The position numbers and the translations under genes are program-made. The notes below the pieces were generated by a model. The model was not told where the DNA came from, did no database searches, and was given only the letters and a program-made list of their open reading frames with translations. This document shows positions 45,320 to 54,017 of a DNA stretch of 64,000 bases, in pieces (the stretch's first letter is position 1; each line of letters begins with the position of its first letter). Origin of the DNA: Anaerosolibacter carboniphilus. GTDB lineage: Bacteria; Bacillota; Clostridia; Peptostreptococcales; Thermotaleaceae. Location of the stretch: positions 62,001-126,000 of the forward strand of contig NZ_JACHEN010000003.1 in the NCBI RefSeq assembly GCF_014205875.1, given 5' to 3'.

Positions 45320-45790
45320 TTAGCGAATTTTTTCGTCCATTTCGTCCATAATATAAGTTAATACTAGTTTGTAAATATCATCATCAAAAGATATATTCTC
45401 AGGTAAACCATCAAATTCTTCTACCTTTTCCATTTCACTATCAACAGGTAAGGGATGTATGACTTCTGCCTCACCATAAAATATGGCCGAAGTAATTTTC
45501 TTCTCTTGCGTAGTAATGATGAATTTCCCTAATAGAATGAGTTTACGAACAACAGCCCCAGTTTCTTCATAACTTTCTCTTATACCACAGGTTTCAATAG
45601 ATTCATCTGGCTCAAGTTTTCCTCCCGGGAATTCCCACCCTTTTCTCTTTGGATGATATGCCATTATTAATTTTTCATTCTTAAATAAAATCACTATGCA
45701 GCCATCGTAATACGCTTCCAACTCGCTTTTTTTTGATAGATGCAACTCAATTTTTCTATTGCCACCATCAACATAATATACTCTATTCAT
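45320..45790 (-). CDS. Nudix hydrolase
   Basis: A 156-residue Nudix protein. The box GGKLEPDESIETCGIRESYE with the following ETGA matches GX5EX7REUXEEXGU. It is preceded by GCIVILFKNEKLIMAYHPKR. The ATG at 45790 has AGAGGG 8 bases upstream. The substrate cannot be deduced. It stands 18 bases before the nitroreductase gene, so they may be co-transcribed. Confidence 0.88.
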   Translation of the reverse strand: MNRVYYVDGGNRKIELHLSKKSELEAYYDGCIVILFKNEKLIMAYHPKRKGWEFPGGKLEPDESIETCGIRESYEETGAVVRKLILLGKFIITTQEKKITSAIFYGEAEVIHPLPVDSEMEKVEEFDGLPENISFDDDIYKLVLTYIMDEMDEKIR

Positions 45791-45903
45791 TACAATCACC
45801 CTCTATTCAAATTTTTTATTTATTCATTAGAAACCCTAAAGATATTATTCCCCGTTAACTTTGCTCCTCATTTCTGCATAAATAAGGATCCTTTCTTATG
45901 CTA

Positions 45904-45932
45904 TAAAAAAAGACTCCTCTTGTAAGGAATCT
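45904..45932 (-). terminator. Terminator after glutaminase gene
   Basis: A 7-bp stem GATTCCT / AGGAGTC with one mismatch, then seven T on the minus strand, directly after the stop codon. Confidence 0.75.
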
Positions 45933-45933
45933 C

Positions 45934-46851
45934 TTAAAATATACTCAAATTCAACTCTTTTGATAAATCCTGGAGCATTCTTACGCCCGCGATGCTATTT
46001 CCTTTTTTATCCAAGGCTGGTCCCACTACACCAATACCCATTTTATTTGGTACTGCGCACATGATCCCACCGCCAACGCCACTTTTTGCCGGGATGCCCA
46101 CTTGGATAGCAAATTCTCCCGACGCATCGTACATCCCGCAGGTTACCATGAAAGTCTTAGCGATCTGGGTAATATGCTTGGGCACATATTGCTCTCCTGT
46201 CCCTTGTATACAGCCATGATTTGCTAGAAACATTCCCATATGTGCCATATCCTCACAGGTCACTTCTATAGAACATTGCATGAAATATAAATCTAGAATC
46301 TCCTCTACATTCCCTTCAATGACGCCCACATCTCTTAAGAAATAAGCCATCGCTCGATTTCTGTCTCCAGTCTTCTTTTCAGACAAATAAACACTTTCAT
46401 TGATATTCAACAGAGGATTCCTTGATAATTTTCTGAATAGATCAAGGATCCTATCCATCTTTTCCTGATTATCTTTTCCCTTAATCAAGGATGCCACTGC
46501 GATTGCCCCTGCATTAATCATAGGATTTAACGGTCTTGATGGATTGATGGTTTCAAGCTTTCTCATGGAATTAAAAGGATCTCCCGTTGGCTCCATACCT
46601 ACCTTTTCAAATACATACTCTGGTCCATAATCCATTAATGCAAGCATCAAAGTAATAGGTTTAGAAACACTTTGAATTGTAAATTTTGTATCATAGTCAC
46701 CAGCCTTGTGTATCTTACCATCCGTATCCACTACAGCAATTCCAAGGGCATCCGGGCCTGCATTTTTAAGTTCTGGAATATATGTAGCCACATGCCCAAA
46801 ACTGGTCCAATATCTATTTCTAGATATCAATTCGGATAATAAAAATTGCAT
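45934..46851 (-). CDS. glsA: Glutaminase
   Basis: Hydrolyses glutamine to glutamate and ammonia; serine-dependent beta-lactamase-like fold. It has 305 residues from the ATG at 46851 (AGGTGG 7 bases upstream). FTIQSVSKPITLMLAL has the catalytic Ser61-x-x-Lys64; NPMINAGAIAV and a KSGVGGGIMCAVP segment are also family signatures. It is a single-gene unit. Confidence 0.95.
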   Translation of the reverse strand: MQFLLSELISRNRYWTSFGHVATYIPELKNAGPDALGIAVVDTDGKIHKAGDYDTKFTIQSVSKPITLMLALMDYGPEYVFEKVGMEPTGDPFNSMRKLETINPSRPLNPMINAGAIAVASLIKGKDNQEKMDRILDLFRKLSRNPLLNINESVYLSEKKTGDRNRAMAYFLRDVGVIEGNVEEILDLYFMQCSIEVTCEDMAHMGMFLANHGCIQGTGEQYVPKHITQIAKTFMVTCGMYDASGEFAIQVGIPAKSGVGGGIMCAVPNKMGIGVVGPALDKKGNSIAGVRMLQDLSKELNLSIF

Positions 46852-46976
46852 ATATGTTCCACCTTTCTGAATCCATCGCAATTCTTACTTTAAAACATCA
46901 TGAAAACGAAGTCAATAGATCATCTATGCAACTTTCTTAATATTTTGTAATATCCATTATTATTTCTCCAGACTTC

Positions 46977-48635
46977 CTATTCTTCAAAACAGCTTCCGCC
47001 TATAAATTCTTTTATAATCGATGTTTGAGGAATTACATGGTCATCTTCAATGGATAGAAAATAACTTAAAAACTTCAGCAATCTCTTTGCCTCAGAAAAC
47101 TCCTTTTCTTTCTTACTTATATCCATCAGCAGTGGTTCTGCGTGCTTTTTCAGGACAGCCAATTCATAAATTAGCGCCGAATTAAACATGATATCCGCTT
47201 CTTCTTGGAAAGGGAAAATATTTCGTTCTTCACCCCTTCTCACAGAATTCCAAAGCTTTAACGTGTTTAACGCCGAATGACCTCTATACTTGCTATCCCT
47301 CACAATTCTTCGAAGCAACCGAGTATCCGTTGTAGGAATTCGATTATGGTCATCAATATTCAGCTGCGTTAAGGCACTAATATAAATTTTAAATTTTTTT
47401 TCATGGGGAATATCTAATGTAAGTTTGTCATTCAGCCCATGAATACCCTCGATGATGATAGGTTGATCCTCAGCTATTTTCAGGGTTTTGCCACGATACT
47501 CTCTTTCGCCCTTGTGGAAATTAAAGGTTGGCAAATCCACCGTCTCCCCCTGAATCAGTCTAGATAAGTGATCATTGAACAATGCTGTATCTACCGCTTC
47601 GATGGATTCAAAATCATAATCACCATTCTCATCTCTTGGTGTATGAACTCTATCTACAAAATAATCATCTGTTGATAAGGAAATTGGCCTTAGTCCATTT
47701 ACTCGCAGCTGAATAGCCAGCCTTTGGGCAAATGTGGTTTTTCCCGATGAAGAAGGCCCTGCAATCAGAATAATTCTTTTTTTCTTTTCTAAGATCATAT
47801 CTGCAATTTGGGCTATCTTCTTTTCATGAAGTGCCTCTGCCACTCGTATCAGTTCTGGATACTTTTTATCCCGTATAGTATCATTCAAATTTGCCACATA
47901 TTCAATATTAAGAATCTTTCCCCATTGCTCTGCCTCTCTAAAGACAGTAGCCAATTTAGCCTGTTCTTCAAACGAAGGTATCTCAGTAGGCTTTGATTTC
48001 TCAGGATACTGAACAATTACGCCCGGCATATAATATTTTAGTTTGAACAGTTGCAGGTATCCAGTACTTGGCACCATATAACCATAAAAATAATCCTTTA
48101 ACCAGCCACAGCTGTAAATATTCACCTCTGTTGTATCTCTATAGTCTAATAATTTTGTTTTTGCATCTAATCCCAGTTCTTTAAATATTCTTTTCGCCTC
48201 ATCAACCGGCACACTACTCTTAATAAAAGGCACATCCTCTTCAATGATCTCCCTCATCCTTGCTTCTATCTTGACTACATCATCCTCATGAATAGGCCTT
48301 TTATAATGGATTTCACAATACAACCCCTTGCTTAAAGAGTGTTCTACAGTAACCTTACAGCCAGATAATACTTCCATAGCTGCCCGAATAAAAACAAAGG
48401 CCAAGCTTCTTTGATAAATACGCATCCCATCGGTTGTTGTTAAATCTATAAACTCTACCTTTGCATCTTTATGTAACGAATATCCTAGTTCTCGAAGTCT
48501 ATTGTTTACCTTCGCTGCTACAATCATTGAAGGATATTCCCCTTGAATTTCCTTACAGATATCCGCTAGAATCATCCCTTCATCTATTTCAAACGCTTTA
48601 TTTTCATCCACCAATACATTTATCTTTTCTGTCAT
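46977..48635 (-). CDS. Nucleoside kinase (uridine-kinase fold) with N-terminal TGS and ThrRS-like region
   Basis: A 552-residue protein. Residues 1-65 form a TGS/ubiquitin-like domain. Residues ~70-230 resemble the threonyl-tRNA synthetase second additional domain (YQRSLAFVFIRAAMEVL and YCEIHYKRPIHEDDVV). From ~290 comes a P-loop kinase domain (IILIAGPSSSGKTTFAQRLA, STDDYFVDRVHTPRDENGDY, PIIIEGIHGLND). This combination is widespread in Clostridia and annotated as phosphoribulokinase/uridine kinase. The true substrate is unsettled. Confidence 0.88.
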   Translation of the reverse strand: MTEKINVLVDENKAFEIDEGMILADICKEIQGEYPSMIVAAKVNNRLRELGYSLHKDAKVEFIDLTTTDGMRIYQRSLAFVFIRAAMEVLSGCKVTVEHSLSKGLYCEIHYKRPIHEDDVVKIEARMREIIEEDVPFIKSSVPVDEAKRIFKELGLDAKTKLLDYRDTTEVNIYSCGWLKDYFYGYMVPSTGYLQLFKLKYYMPGVIVQYPEKSKPTEIPSFEEQAKLATVFREAEQWGKILNIEYVANLNDTIRDKKYPELIRVAEALHEKKIAQIADMILEKKKRIILIAGPSSSGKTTFAQRLAIQLRVNGLRPISLSTDDYFVDRVHTPRDENGDYDFESIEAVDTALFNDHLSRLIQGETVDLPTFNFHKGEREYRGKTLKIAEDQPIIIEGIHGLNDKLTLDIPHEKKFKIYISALTQLNIDDHNRIPTTDTRLLRRIVRDSKYRGHSALNTLKLWNSVRRGEERNIFPFQEEADIMFNSALIYELAVLKKHAEPLLMDISKKEKEFSEAKRLLKFLSYFLSIEDDHVIPQTSIIKEFIGGSCFEE

Positions 48636-48739
48636 CTTTCTCTGATCCCCCCACTAAAATAATAAATTTCACACACTAACCGTATTATACCCTATACTTT
48701 TTGTTTCCTACCATAAATCGTTTATCATTTTTATTTCAT

Positions 48740-48776
48740 TTAAAATTGAAAGTTCCTGCATTAGCAGGAACTTTTC
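48740..48776 (-). terminator. Terminator after the CBS-domain gene
   Basis: Perfect 11-bp stem AAAGTTCCTGC / GCAGGAACTTT with 4-base loop. The minus-strand tail is TCAATTTTAAA, a modest U-run. Confidence 0.75.
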
Positions 48777-48779
48777 TAA

Positions 48780-49205
48780 CTACATTTTTGGCGTACTAGG
48801 TTTTGATATATTGCTTAATGCATCTCCTGCTTCATTAACATAAATGTTTACTGTCGCCAAATCTCCAATAGCTAAAATCCCTACTACTCGTCCATTTTCT
48901 ACGACTGGCAATCTTCTAATTTGATGTTTTGCCATAATCTCAGCAGCCTCATGGGCATGCATTTCTGGAGTCGCATACACAAGATTGCTGGTCATCACAT
49001 CACCTGCATTGGCATTCATATTTCCTTCTGAAACGCCTCTAATCACGATGTCTCTATCGGTAATAATTCCTAATGCATTCTTTTGTTGATCACACACTGG
49101 AATACAGCCCACATCTAGATCTCTCATCTGCTTTGCAACTTGACCAATTGGAGTATTTACGCTTGCTGTTGAAACATTTGTTGTCATTAATTCTCTTACT
49201 TTCAT
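48780..49205 (-). CDS. Two-CBS-domain protein
   Basis: A 141-residue protein made of two CBS motifs: MKVRELMTTNVSTASVNTPI through GIITDRDIVIRGV, and AGDVMTSNLVYATPEM through VVGILAIGDLATV. Such stand-alone pairs bind adenosyl ligands (AMP, ATP, SAM) and act as energy sensors. AAGGAGG lies 9 bases before the ATG. The partner is unknown. Confidence 0.9.
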   Translation of the reverse strand: MKVRELMTTNVSTASVNTPIGQVAKQMRDLDVGCIPVCDQQKNALGIITDRDIVIRGVSEGNMNANAGDVMTSNLVYATPEMHAHEAAEIMAKHQIRRLPVVENGRVVGILAIGDLATVNIYVNEAGDALSNISKPSTPKM

Positions 49206-49278
49206 GAATTCTTGCCTCCTTTCATTTTTTCATTTATTAGCTTGCGCAATATATGAAAAAATAATCAGCAAAAACGGT

Positions 49279-49725
49279 TTACGCTCTAATTTTTAATTGC
49301 GTTCCACAATAAGGGCATATATTAAAATCATCTTGAATAATTTTTCCACACTTGATGCATTGATTGTTCTTCTTAGGAAGATAGCCTTTTAAAATCTCTT
49401 TCATTTTGTCAATGGTAATGGGTGTTTTCATGATTTGATCGATGGGACTGCTGGAAAAATCCTTCATCAAGAGTAAATTGCTTGATGACAGAATACATAC
49501 GGTCTTTGGGGCTTTTCTTTTGATTTCTTCGATAATTCGATCTCCAGTGGAATCCTCCAAAATATAATTAACAATAACCATAAAGGGTCTATGATGCTTT
49601 ATATCTCTTAGAATCATGTATTCATCTGAAATCAAAGGGTTCATCCCCAGTTTGAACAATATATCCTTCAGTATTCTCGTTTCAAATTTTGAATCATTTA
49701 CAATGATCACATCCCTATTTTCCAT
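49279..49725 (-). CDS. Degenerate response-regulator receiver with C-terminal zinc ribbon
   Basis: A 148-residue protein. Residues 1-118 follow the CheY-like fold: VIIVNDSKFETRILKDIL, FMVIVNYILEDSTGDRIIEEI, VCILSSSN and MKTPITIDKM. The phospho-acceptor position is Asn53 instead of Asp, while the Ser/Thr and Lys switch residues remain. The C-terminus holds a zinc ribbon C-x2-C-x11-C-x2-C (CIKCG and CPYCG). There is no kinase or output domain. It probably works as a phosphorylation-independent protein-interaction module. Confidence 0.7.
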   Translation of the reverse strand: MENRDVIIVNDSKFETRILKDILFKLGMNPLISDEYMILRDIKHHRPFMVIVNYILEDSTGDRIIEEIKRKAPKTVCILSSSNLLLMKDFSSSPIDQIMKTPITIDKMKEILKGYLPKKNNQCIKCGKIIQDDFNICPYCGTQLKIRA

Positions 49726-49852
49726 GACGGTATCTCCTCTTACTGAAAAATAAAAATCCTTAAACTACTATTTCTTCTACTTATTTCGATATACTTTTCC
49801 AATTTCCTTTAAAATAGATGTATAATTATTGCATTTAACTTTTCTCTGTGAA

Positions 49853-49915
49853 TAACGGCCTGGGCACCCCTGCTTTTTATAGTACAAGAAAGTACACTTT
49901 CTTGTATATAAAAAA
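49853..49915. repeat. Short relative of the hairpin-rich element at 55462-55600
   Basis: Contains GCACCCCTGCTTTTT (49864-49878), identical to 55571-55585, preceded by GCCTGGGCACCCCT (compare GCCTGAGCACCCCT at 55529). Then comes a perfect 11-bp hairpin TACAAGAAAGT/ACTTTCTTGTA and TATAAAAAAA. Shared order and flanks suggest a family of elements. The full boundaries are unknown. Confidence 0.55.
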
Positions 49916-49934
49916 ACCCAAGCCAAAGCTTGAG
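49909..49934 (-). terminator. Terminator after lepB (second copy)
   Basis: A 7-bp stem CTCAAGC / GCTTGGG with one T-G pair, then TTTTTT on the minus strand, adjacent to the stop codon. Confidence 0.82.
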
Positions 49935-49935
49935 T

Positions 49936-50466
49936 TTATTTATCATCCATTAGACCAATTTTGTTAAAGGGATATAAGCGAACAAATGCTTTTCCCATTA
50001 GGGTTTCCTTTTCAACTGGACCCACTCTTTCATCCCTGCTATCCAAACTATTTTCTCGATTATCTCCCATTACGAAAAGCATCCCTTCTGGGACGACAGC
50101 ATCCACTTCTCCAGGCGTATAATCACCATTAATATATGGTTCCACCAATTCTTTCTCATTCACAAAAACTTTCCCTCCGGTTACCTGAATATGGTCACCA
50201 GGGATACCAATGATTCTTTTAATTAAATCCTTTTCTTTTCCTTCCAAGGTTTTTAAATGGGACTTAAATACGACAATATCTCCTCGCTCTGGTTCATGAA
50301 TCATGTATGGAATCTTATTAATGATCAAATAGTCGTACTGATCCAAGGTAGGATACATGGAATATCCTTTTACCAGGGTTGGTCTTGCGATAAAATTTGT
50401 AATCACTAATGCAATCGCTACTGCAATGGCAATGGTTTTAAGCCACTCCATTATCTCTTTCCTCAT
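49936..50466 (-). CDS. lepB: Signal peptidase I (copy 2)
   Basis: A 176-residue type I signal peptidase. One N-terminal helix (TIAIAVAIALVITNFI), catalytic Ser36 in VKGYSMYPT, Lys83 in LIKRIIGIPGDHI and VMGDNRENSLDSRDERVG make up the active site. It differs in its signature spacing from the first copy at 38473-39036, so it is a paralogue, not a recent duplicate. Confidence 0.94.
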   Translation of the reverse strand: MRKEIMEWLKTIAIAVAIALVITNFIARPTLVKGYSMYPTLDQYDYLIINKIPYMIHEPERGDIVVFKSHLKTLEGKEKDLIKRIIGIPGDHIQVTGGKVFVNEKELVEPYINGDYTPGEVDAVVPEGMLFVMGDNRENSLDSRDERVGPVEKETLMGKAFVRLYPFNKIGLMDDK

Positions 50467-50534
50467 ACGTTACCCCTCCTTTATACAAGCTCACTATCTT
50501 TTATTTTATCACTTATCTTTCTGTACAACAATTC

Positions 50535-51317
50535 CTAATTATTCGAGGGTATGACTTCCAAAATATAATGATTCAATCGATCATATTTTTTTCGTTGTAC
50601 ATGAACATCTATTCCAGATAATATTTTGATAAAATCTTCAATGATTTGGTCGATACTGCCATAAATCATGCTAATATCCCTTCGATTTATCCCTCTAAAG
50701 CCATGGCCTGCAACAGAAGCGTTTCTAAGATCCATAAGGGCATTCATCTTATCGCTATTTAGGATATGGATTAATTCATTACATCGCCAATCATGCCCTT
50801 GATACTTTTGAAGATAAGCTGTAATGGCATAGCTTAAATTAGGATTAAAAACCTTGTATTTTTTTCTTAGTATTTTCAATATAGATTGTTTTGACAAAAC
50901 CTCTGATGAAAATGTAATTTTACTCTTTTCCATATGATAACGGATAAAAATATATTTTAGAATAGCTTCTTTCAGACGGTATATCCTGCTCACAAAATCT
51001 ATATATCGCTCATTGTGCAATTGAATCCTCGTATTTTCTAAAAGCTCAGAAAAAATTGCCTCAGGGACACCGCGGGCTAAGTTTTCCATTTCATTTATCC
51101 ACTTTTTCATAGATATGTCTATATTTCTCTCTTTACTTAAAAATCGAACCACCTCAAACGCTGTCGTAAAATCGAAATTGCTTGCATATCTACAACCATC
51201 CAAAATGCTTACGATACCTTGAAAGACATCATCTCTATCCTTCAGTAGATCATAAGCTCCCGAATAATCATATCGACTTAAACAATAAGCCAATGTTATT
51301 CTTTGTTCCTCATTCAT
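50535..51317 (-). CDS. Orphan HEPN-domain protein resembling the C-terminal part of Csm6
   Basis: A 260-residue soluble protein, mostly helical. The active-site-like block is LMDLRNASVAGHGFRGI: Arg198-Asn199 and His205, the RN-x5-H pattern of HEPN ribonucleases, in the L-R-N-x-S-x3-H-G-F context seen in Csm6/Csx1 proteins. The N-terminal YDYSGAYDLLKDRDDVFQGI and ASNFDFTTAFEVVRFL also recall the helical domain of Csm6. The N-terminal CARF sensor of Csm6 is absent, and no cas gene or CRISPR array is in the window. It could be a stand-alone RNase toxin/defence factor or a relic. The start MNEEQ has only a weak SD. Confidence 0.6.
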   Translation of the reverse strand: MNEEQRITLAYCLSRYDYSGAYDLLKDRDDVFQGIVSILDGCRYASNFDFTTAFEVVRFLSKERNIDISMKKWINEMENLARGVPEAIFSELLENTRIQLHNERYIDFVSRIYRLKEAILKYIFIRYHMEKSKITFSSEVLSKQSILKILRKKYKVFNPNLSYAITAYLQKYQGHDWRCNELIHILNSDKMNALMDLRNASVAGHGFRGINRRDISMIYGSIDQIIEDFIKILSGIDVHVQRKKYDRLNHYILEVIPSNN

Positions 51318-51437
51318 ATTATATCAGCATTCCCTTCCCTATCCACTGTTCCCAATGTAATTTTGTCTATTTTTACTGATGATTTTTTTCATAGTATACC
51401 AAGTATATCATCATTATAATATATTTTATATAAAATT

Positions 51438-51463
51438 ATAGCCTTCGAGAATCCCGAAGGCTG
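51438..51463 (-). terminator. Terminator after nudC
   Basis: 8-bp stem AGCCTTCG / CGAAGGCT with a short loop, then ATAATTTTA on the minus strand. Confidence 0.75.
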
Positions 51464-51468
51464 CAGCT

Positions 51469-52272
51469 CTATTGGTGAGTTTCAATAAACCAATCGATTA
51501 ACTTTCTTGCAATACTGATACTACCAGGTATCTGTGGAAGATCCTTTGCAGAAAACCATTTCGCATCAACAAGCTCTTCCTCATCTGCCTTTATCTCTCC
51601 ACCAGCATAGTCCGCTGTAAAGGCGACCATAAGAGAATTTGGAAAAGGCCAGGGCTGACTCCCAAAATAGGAAATATTTTTTACTTCAATGCCTGATTCT
51701 TCCTTTACTTCCCGCTTCACACATTCCTCCAGCGTTTCCCCTGGCTCTACAAATCCAGCAAGAACACTATAAAATTTTGAAGTAAAACGGCGGCTTTGGG
51801 CTAATAAAATCTGATCATCTTTTACTACCGCCACGATGATGGCTGGAGAAATTCGTGGATAATTCGTAAGACCACAGACAGGACAGAGTTTTGCAAATTC
51901 ATTGTCCTTTGTAACCGTTGGACTTCCACACTGCCCACAAAACTGATAGGTTTTATCCCAATTCACAATCTGAATAGCTTTCCCTGCTAGCCAGAACAAT
52001 GCTTCGTCTATTTTTCCAAACAGTTCTCTCAAACCAACAAAAATCATATGTTCTCCCTGGACTTCATCTGTACTTAATTCAGCAGAAAAACAATTAGCTT
52101 CCTTGATTTTCCCAAGAAAGTGATACTTCTCAGGTCTACGCTCTAAAACCATCAAATCCTTTTGTGTAGGAATTTCCCACCCTTCATTTCCCACTTTTAT
52201 AAGCAATCTATCGTTATGAAAAACAAACCATAAAGAGTTAGTATTAATTTCAGGTTTGGAAAAAACATTCAT
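51469..52272 (-). CDS. nudC: NAD(+) / NAD-capped RNA pyrophosphatase (NudC)
   Basis: A 267-residue Nudix enzyme that hydrolyses NADH/NAD and can remove the NAD cap from RNA. It has a zinc ribbon (CGQCGSPTV and CPVCGLTNYPRISPA), the Nudix box GFVEPGETLEECVKREVKEE, and the NudC-specific SQPWPFPNSLMVAF motif. The N-terminal domain is less conserved. It is a single-gene unit with its own terminator. Confidence 0.95.
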   Translation of the reverse strand: MNVFSKPEINTNSLWFVFHNDRLLIKVGNEGWEIPTQKDLMVLERRPEKYHFLGKIKEANCFSAELSTDEVQGEHMIFVGLRELFGKIDEALFWLAGKAIQIVNWDKTYQFCGQCGSPTVTKDNEFAKLCPVCGLTNYPRISPAIIVAVVKDDQILLAQSRRFTSKFYSVLAGFVEPGETLEECVKREVKEESGIEVKNISYFGSQPWPFPNSLMVAFTADYAGGEIKADEEELVDAKWFSAKDLPQIPGSISIARKLIDWFIETHQ

Positions 52273-52341
52273 TGATGTCCCCCTCTTTCATAAAGATCTA
52301 TATCCATCTTCAATTTTATCATGATCATCTAATTAACTGCA

Positions 52342-53331
52342 TCAATTTGTTCTTGCTAAATCATTGATTAGCTTGTCTTCAATATCCTTCAACCTTTTAG
52401 GAAGCTGTGTTTCAAAGCTCTTTCCTTCTAGATAGGTCAGATTGCCTAAACATTTTTCAAAATATATTTTATAAGCATGCAAAAACTGGGTTTCTAGTCC
52501 AAAGTTTTTCTTCATCAATTGATTAATGCTAGTATTGCCATATTTGGAATCTCCAATGATAGGATGTCCAATACTGGAAAGATGAAGCCTGATCTGATGA
52601 GTCCTCCCAGTGATGATCTCCACCTCTAAGAGGCTAAACGTTTCGGTGCTCTTCAATGGTCTATAAATGGTATGAATCTCTTTTGCATCCTCATCCTCTC
52701 TGTCCGCAAGCTGAACACGGTTTCGGACTTCGTCCTTGGTCAGATATCCCTTTAATTCTTGTCCTTTCTTGACATTCCCCTTTACAATGGTTACATAGTA
52801 TTTTCTAATATACTCTTTCTCTCGAATCATTCTATTCAAGTTTTGAACGGTTTCGTAATTCTTTGCGAAAATGACAATGCCGCTGGTGTTTCGGTCCAGA
52901 CGATTTACACTGGCAGGTACAAAAGTTTTTTCATCTCGAGGGTCATATTCTCCCTTGGCATGGAGATAGCTCATCACTTGATTGATTAATGTATTCTTTT
53001 TTTCTCTGCTGTCTCCATGAACTAATAATCCAAAGGGCTTGTTTACAAGGAGTATATTTTCGTCTTCATATACGACTTTAAAAGACATTCTGACGGTTTT
53101 CACTTCTTTTTTTTCATAAAATCCTTCAATCGTCTCCTCGCTAAGGTATAGCTGAATCATGTCGCCATCCTTCAATATGTAATCATTGTCAATCTTGCCA
53201 CCATTGACCTTAATATTCTTCTTTCGAATCATTTTATAGATAAACCCCAGGGAGGCTTTGGGCAAATATTTCCTTAAAAACTTATCAATACGTTGATTCC
53301 CTTCATTTCTTCCTACACTTAGTTCTCTCAT
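52342..53331 (-). CDS. RluA-family 23S rRNA pseudouridine synthase
   Basis: A 329-residue protein with an N-terminal S4 domain (RIDKFLRKYLPKASLGFIYK, then KNIKVNGGKI) and a catalytic domain with VNRLDRNTSGIVIFAKNYET (active Asp in RLD) and RTHQIRLHLSSIGHPIIGDS. It resembles RluC/RluD, but the target uridine cannot be assigned. It overlaps the Nudix gene upstream by 4 bases. Confidence 0.93.
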   Translation of the reverse strand: MRELSVGRNEGNQRIDKFLRKYLPKASLGFIYKMIRKKNIKVNGGKIDNDYILKDGDMIQLYLSEETIEGFYEKKEVKTVRMSFKVVYEDENILLVNKPFGLLVHGDSREKKNTLINQVMSYLHAKGEYDPRDEKTFVPASVNRLDRNTSGIVIFAKNYETVQNLNRMIREKEYIRKYYVTIVKGNVKKGQELKGYLTKDEVRNRVQLADREDEDAKEIHTIYRPLKSTETFSLLEVEIITGRTHQIRLHLSSIGHPIIGDSKYGNTSINQLMKKNFGLETQFLHAYKIYFEKCLGNLTYLEGKSFETQLPKRLKDIEDKLINDLARTN

Positions 53332-53849
53332 GCCATTTTCTCTCCCTCTATATCTTTTCTCAACATCTCTATGACGATCTCATCCGTTGGAAATGCCAAT
53401 GGTGGCATATTATCCAAATCAAAATAATCAACTTGATCTAAATCATCAGAGGCTTCCAACTTTCCTCCGCTTTCATGGGCTAAAAACCAGATGCCTACCG
53501 TATGTCTCTCTGGATTATGAAAGTTGGATTGCACGGTGTACACCCTTTCAATGGTAATATCTAGCCCAGTCTCTTCTTTAAACTCTCTCACAGCCGCATC
53601 ATAAACGTCTTCATCATATTCCACATAGCCACAGGGTATACACCATAAATTCTTATAGCTAGTATTTCTTTTCCCCAATAATATTTTTTTATTTTTAAGA
53701 AGAATTGCAGCCACTCCAACTATAGGATTCTCATACAAGATAAAACTGCATTCTTGGCATCTCAATCGTTGACGATCATGAATGAGATTTACACATAGTT
53801 TTCCTCCACATTTAGGACAATACTGGTACTTCTGTTCTTGCGTCATCAT
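53328..53849 (-). CDS. Nudix hydrolase with N-terminal zinc ribbon
   Basis: A 173-residue protein. An N-terminal zinc ribbon (YCPKCGGKL and CQECSFILY) is followed by a Nudix domain with GYVEYDEDVYDAAVREFKEE and TGLD. The C-terminal region resembles ADP-ribose/FAD pyrophosphatases. The ATG at 53849 has GGAGG 6 bases upstream. It precedes the RluA-type gene with a 4-base overlap, so they are co-transcribed. Confidence 0.88.
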   Translation of the reverse strand: MMTQEQKYQYCPKCGGKLCVNLIHDRQRLRCQECSFILYENPIVGVAAILLKNKKILLGKRNTSYKNLWCIPCGYVEYDEDVYDAAVREFKEETGLDITIERVYTVQSNFHNPERHTVGIWFLAHESGGKLEASDDLDQVDYFDLDNMPPLAFPTDEIVIEMLRKDIEGEKMA

Positions 53850-53946
53850 TCCACGCCTCCCTATCCATAAAATACTCCTACCATATCCTAACCATCCAAT
53901 ATTCACTTTATCCCGTGGGCCCGCATCGATATATTTTTGATTGATG

Positions 53947-53976
53947 TTGAAACCAGCCTTAGGATTATGTTATCCT
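53947..53976 (+). promoter_or_regulatory. Weak promoter candidate for the MltG-like gene
   Basis: TTGAAA (53947-53952), 18-base spacer, TATCCT (53971-53976), about 40 bases before the ORF SD. Confidence 0.35.
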
Positions 53977-54017
53977 TAATATATAAGTTTCTGCGCTACT
54001 TAAGAGGAGGATGCAAG

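Noticed and set aside
38473-50466. Recent duplication of signal peptidase I genes
   Set aside because: The two copies differ through most of their length outside the catalytic motifs and their neighbours are unrelated, so they are old paralogues.
50535-51317. CRISPR-Cas locus around the Csm6-like protein
   Set aside because: No array of regular repeats and no cas1, cas2, cas10 or csm genes anywhere in the window.
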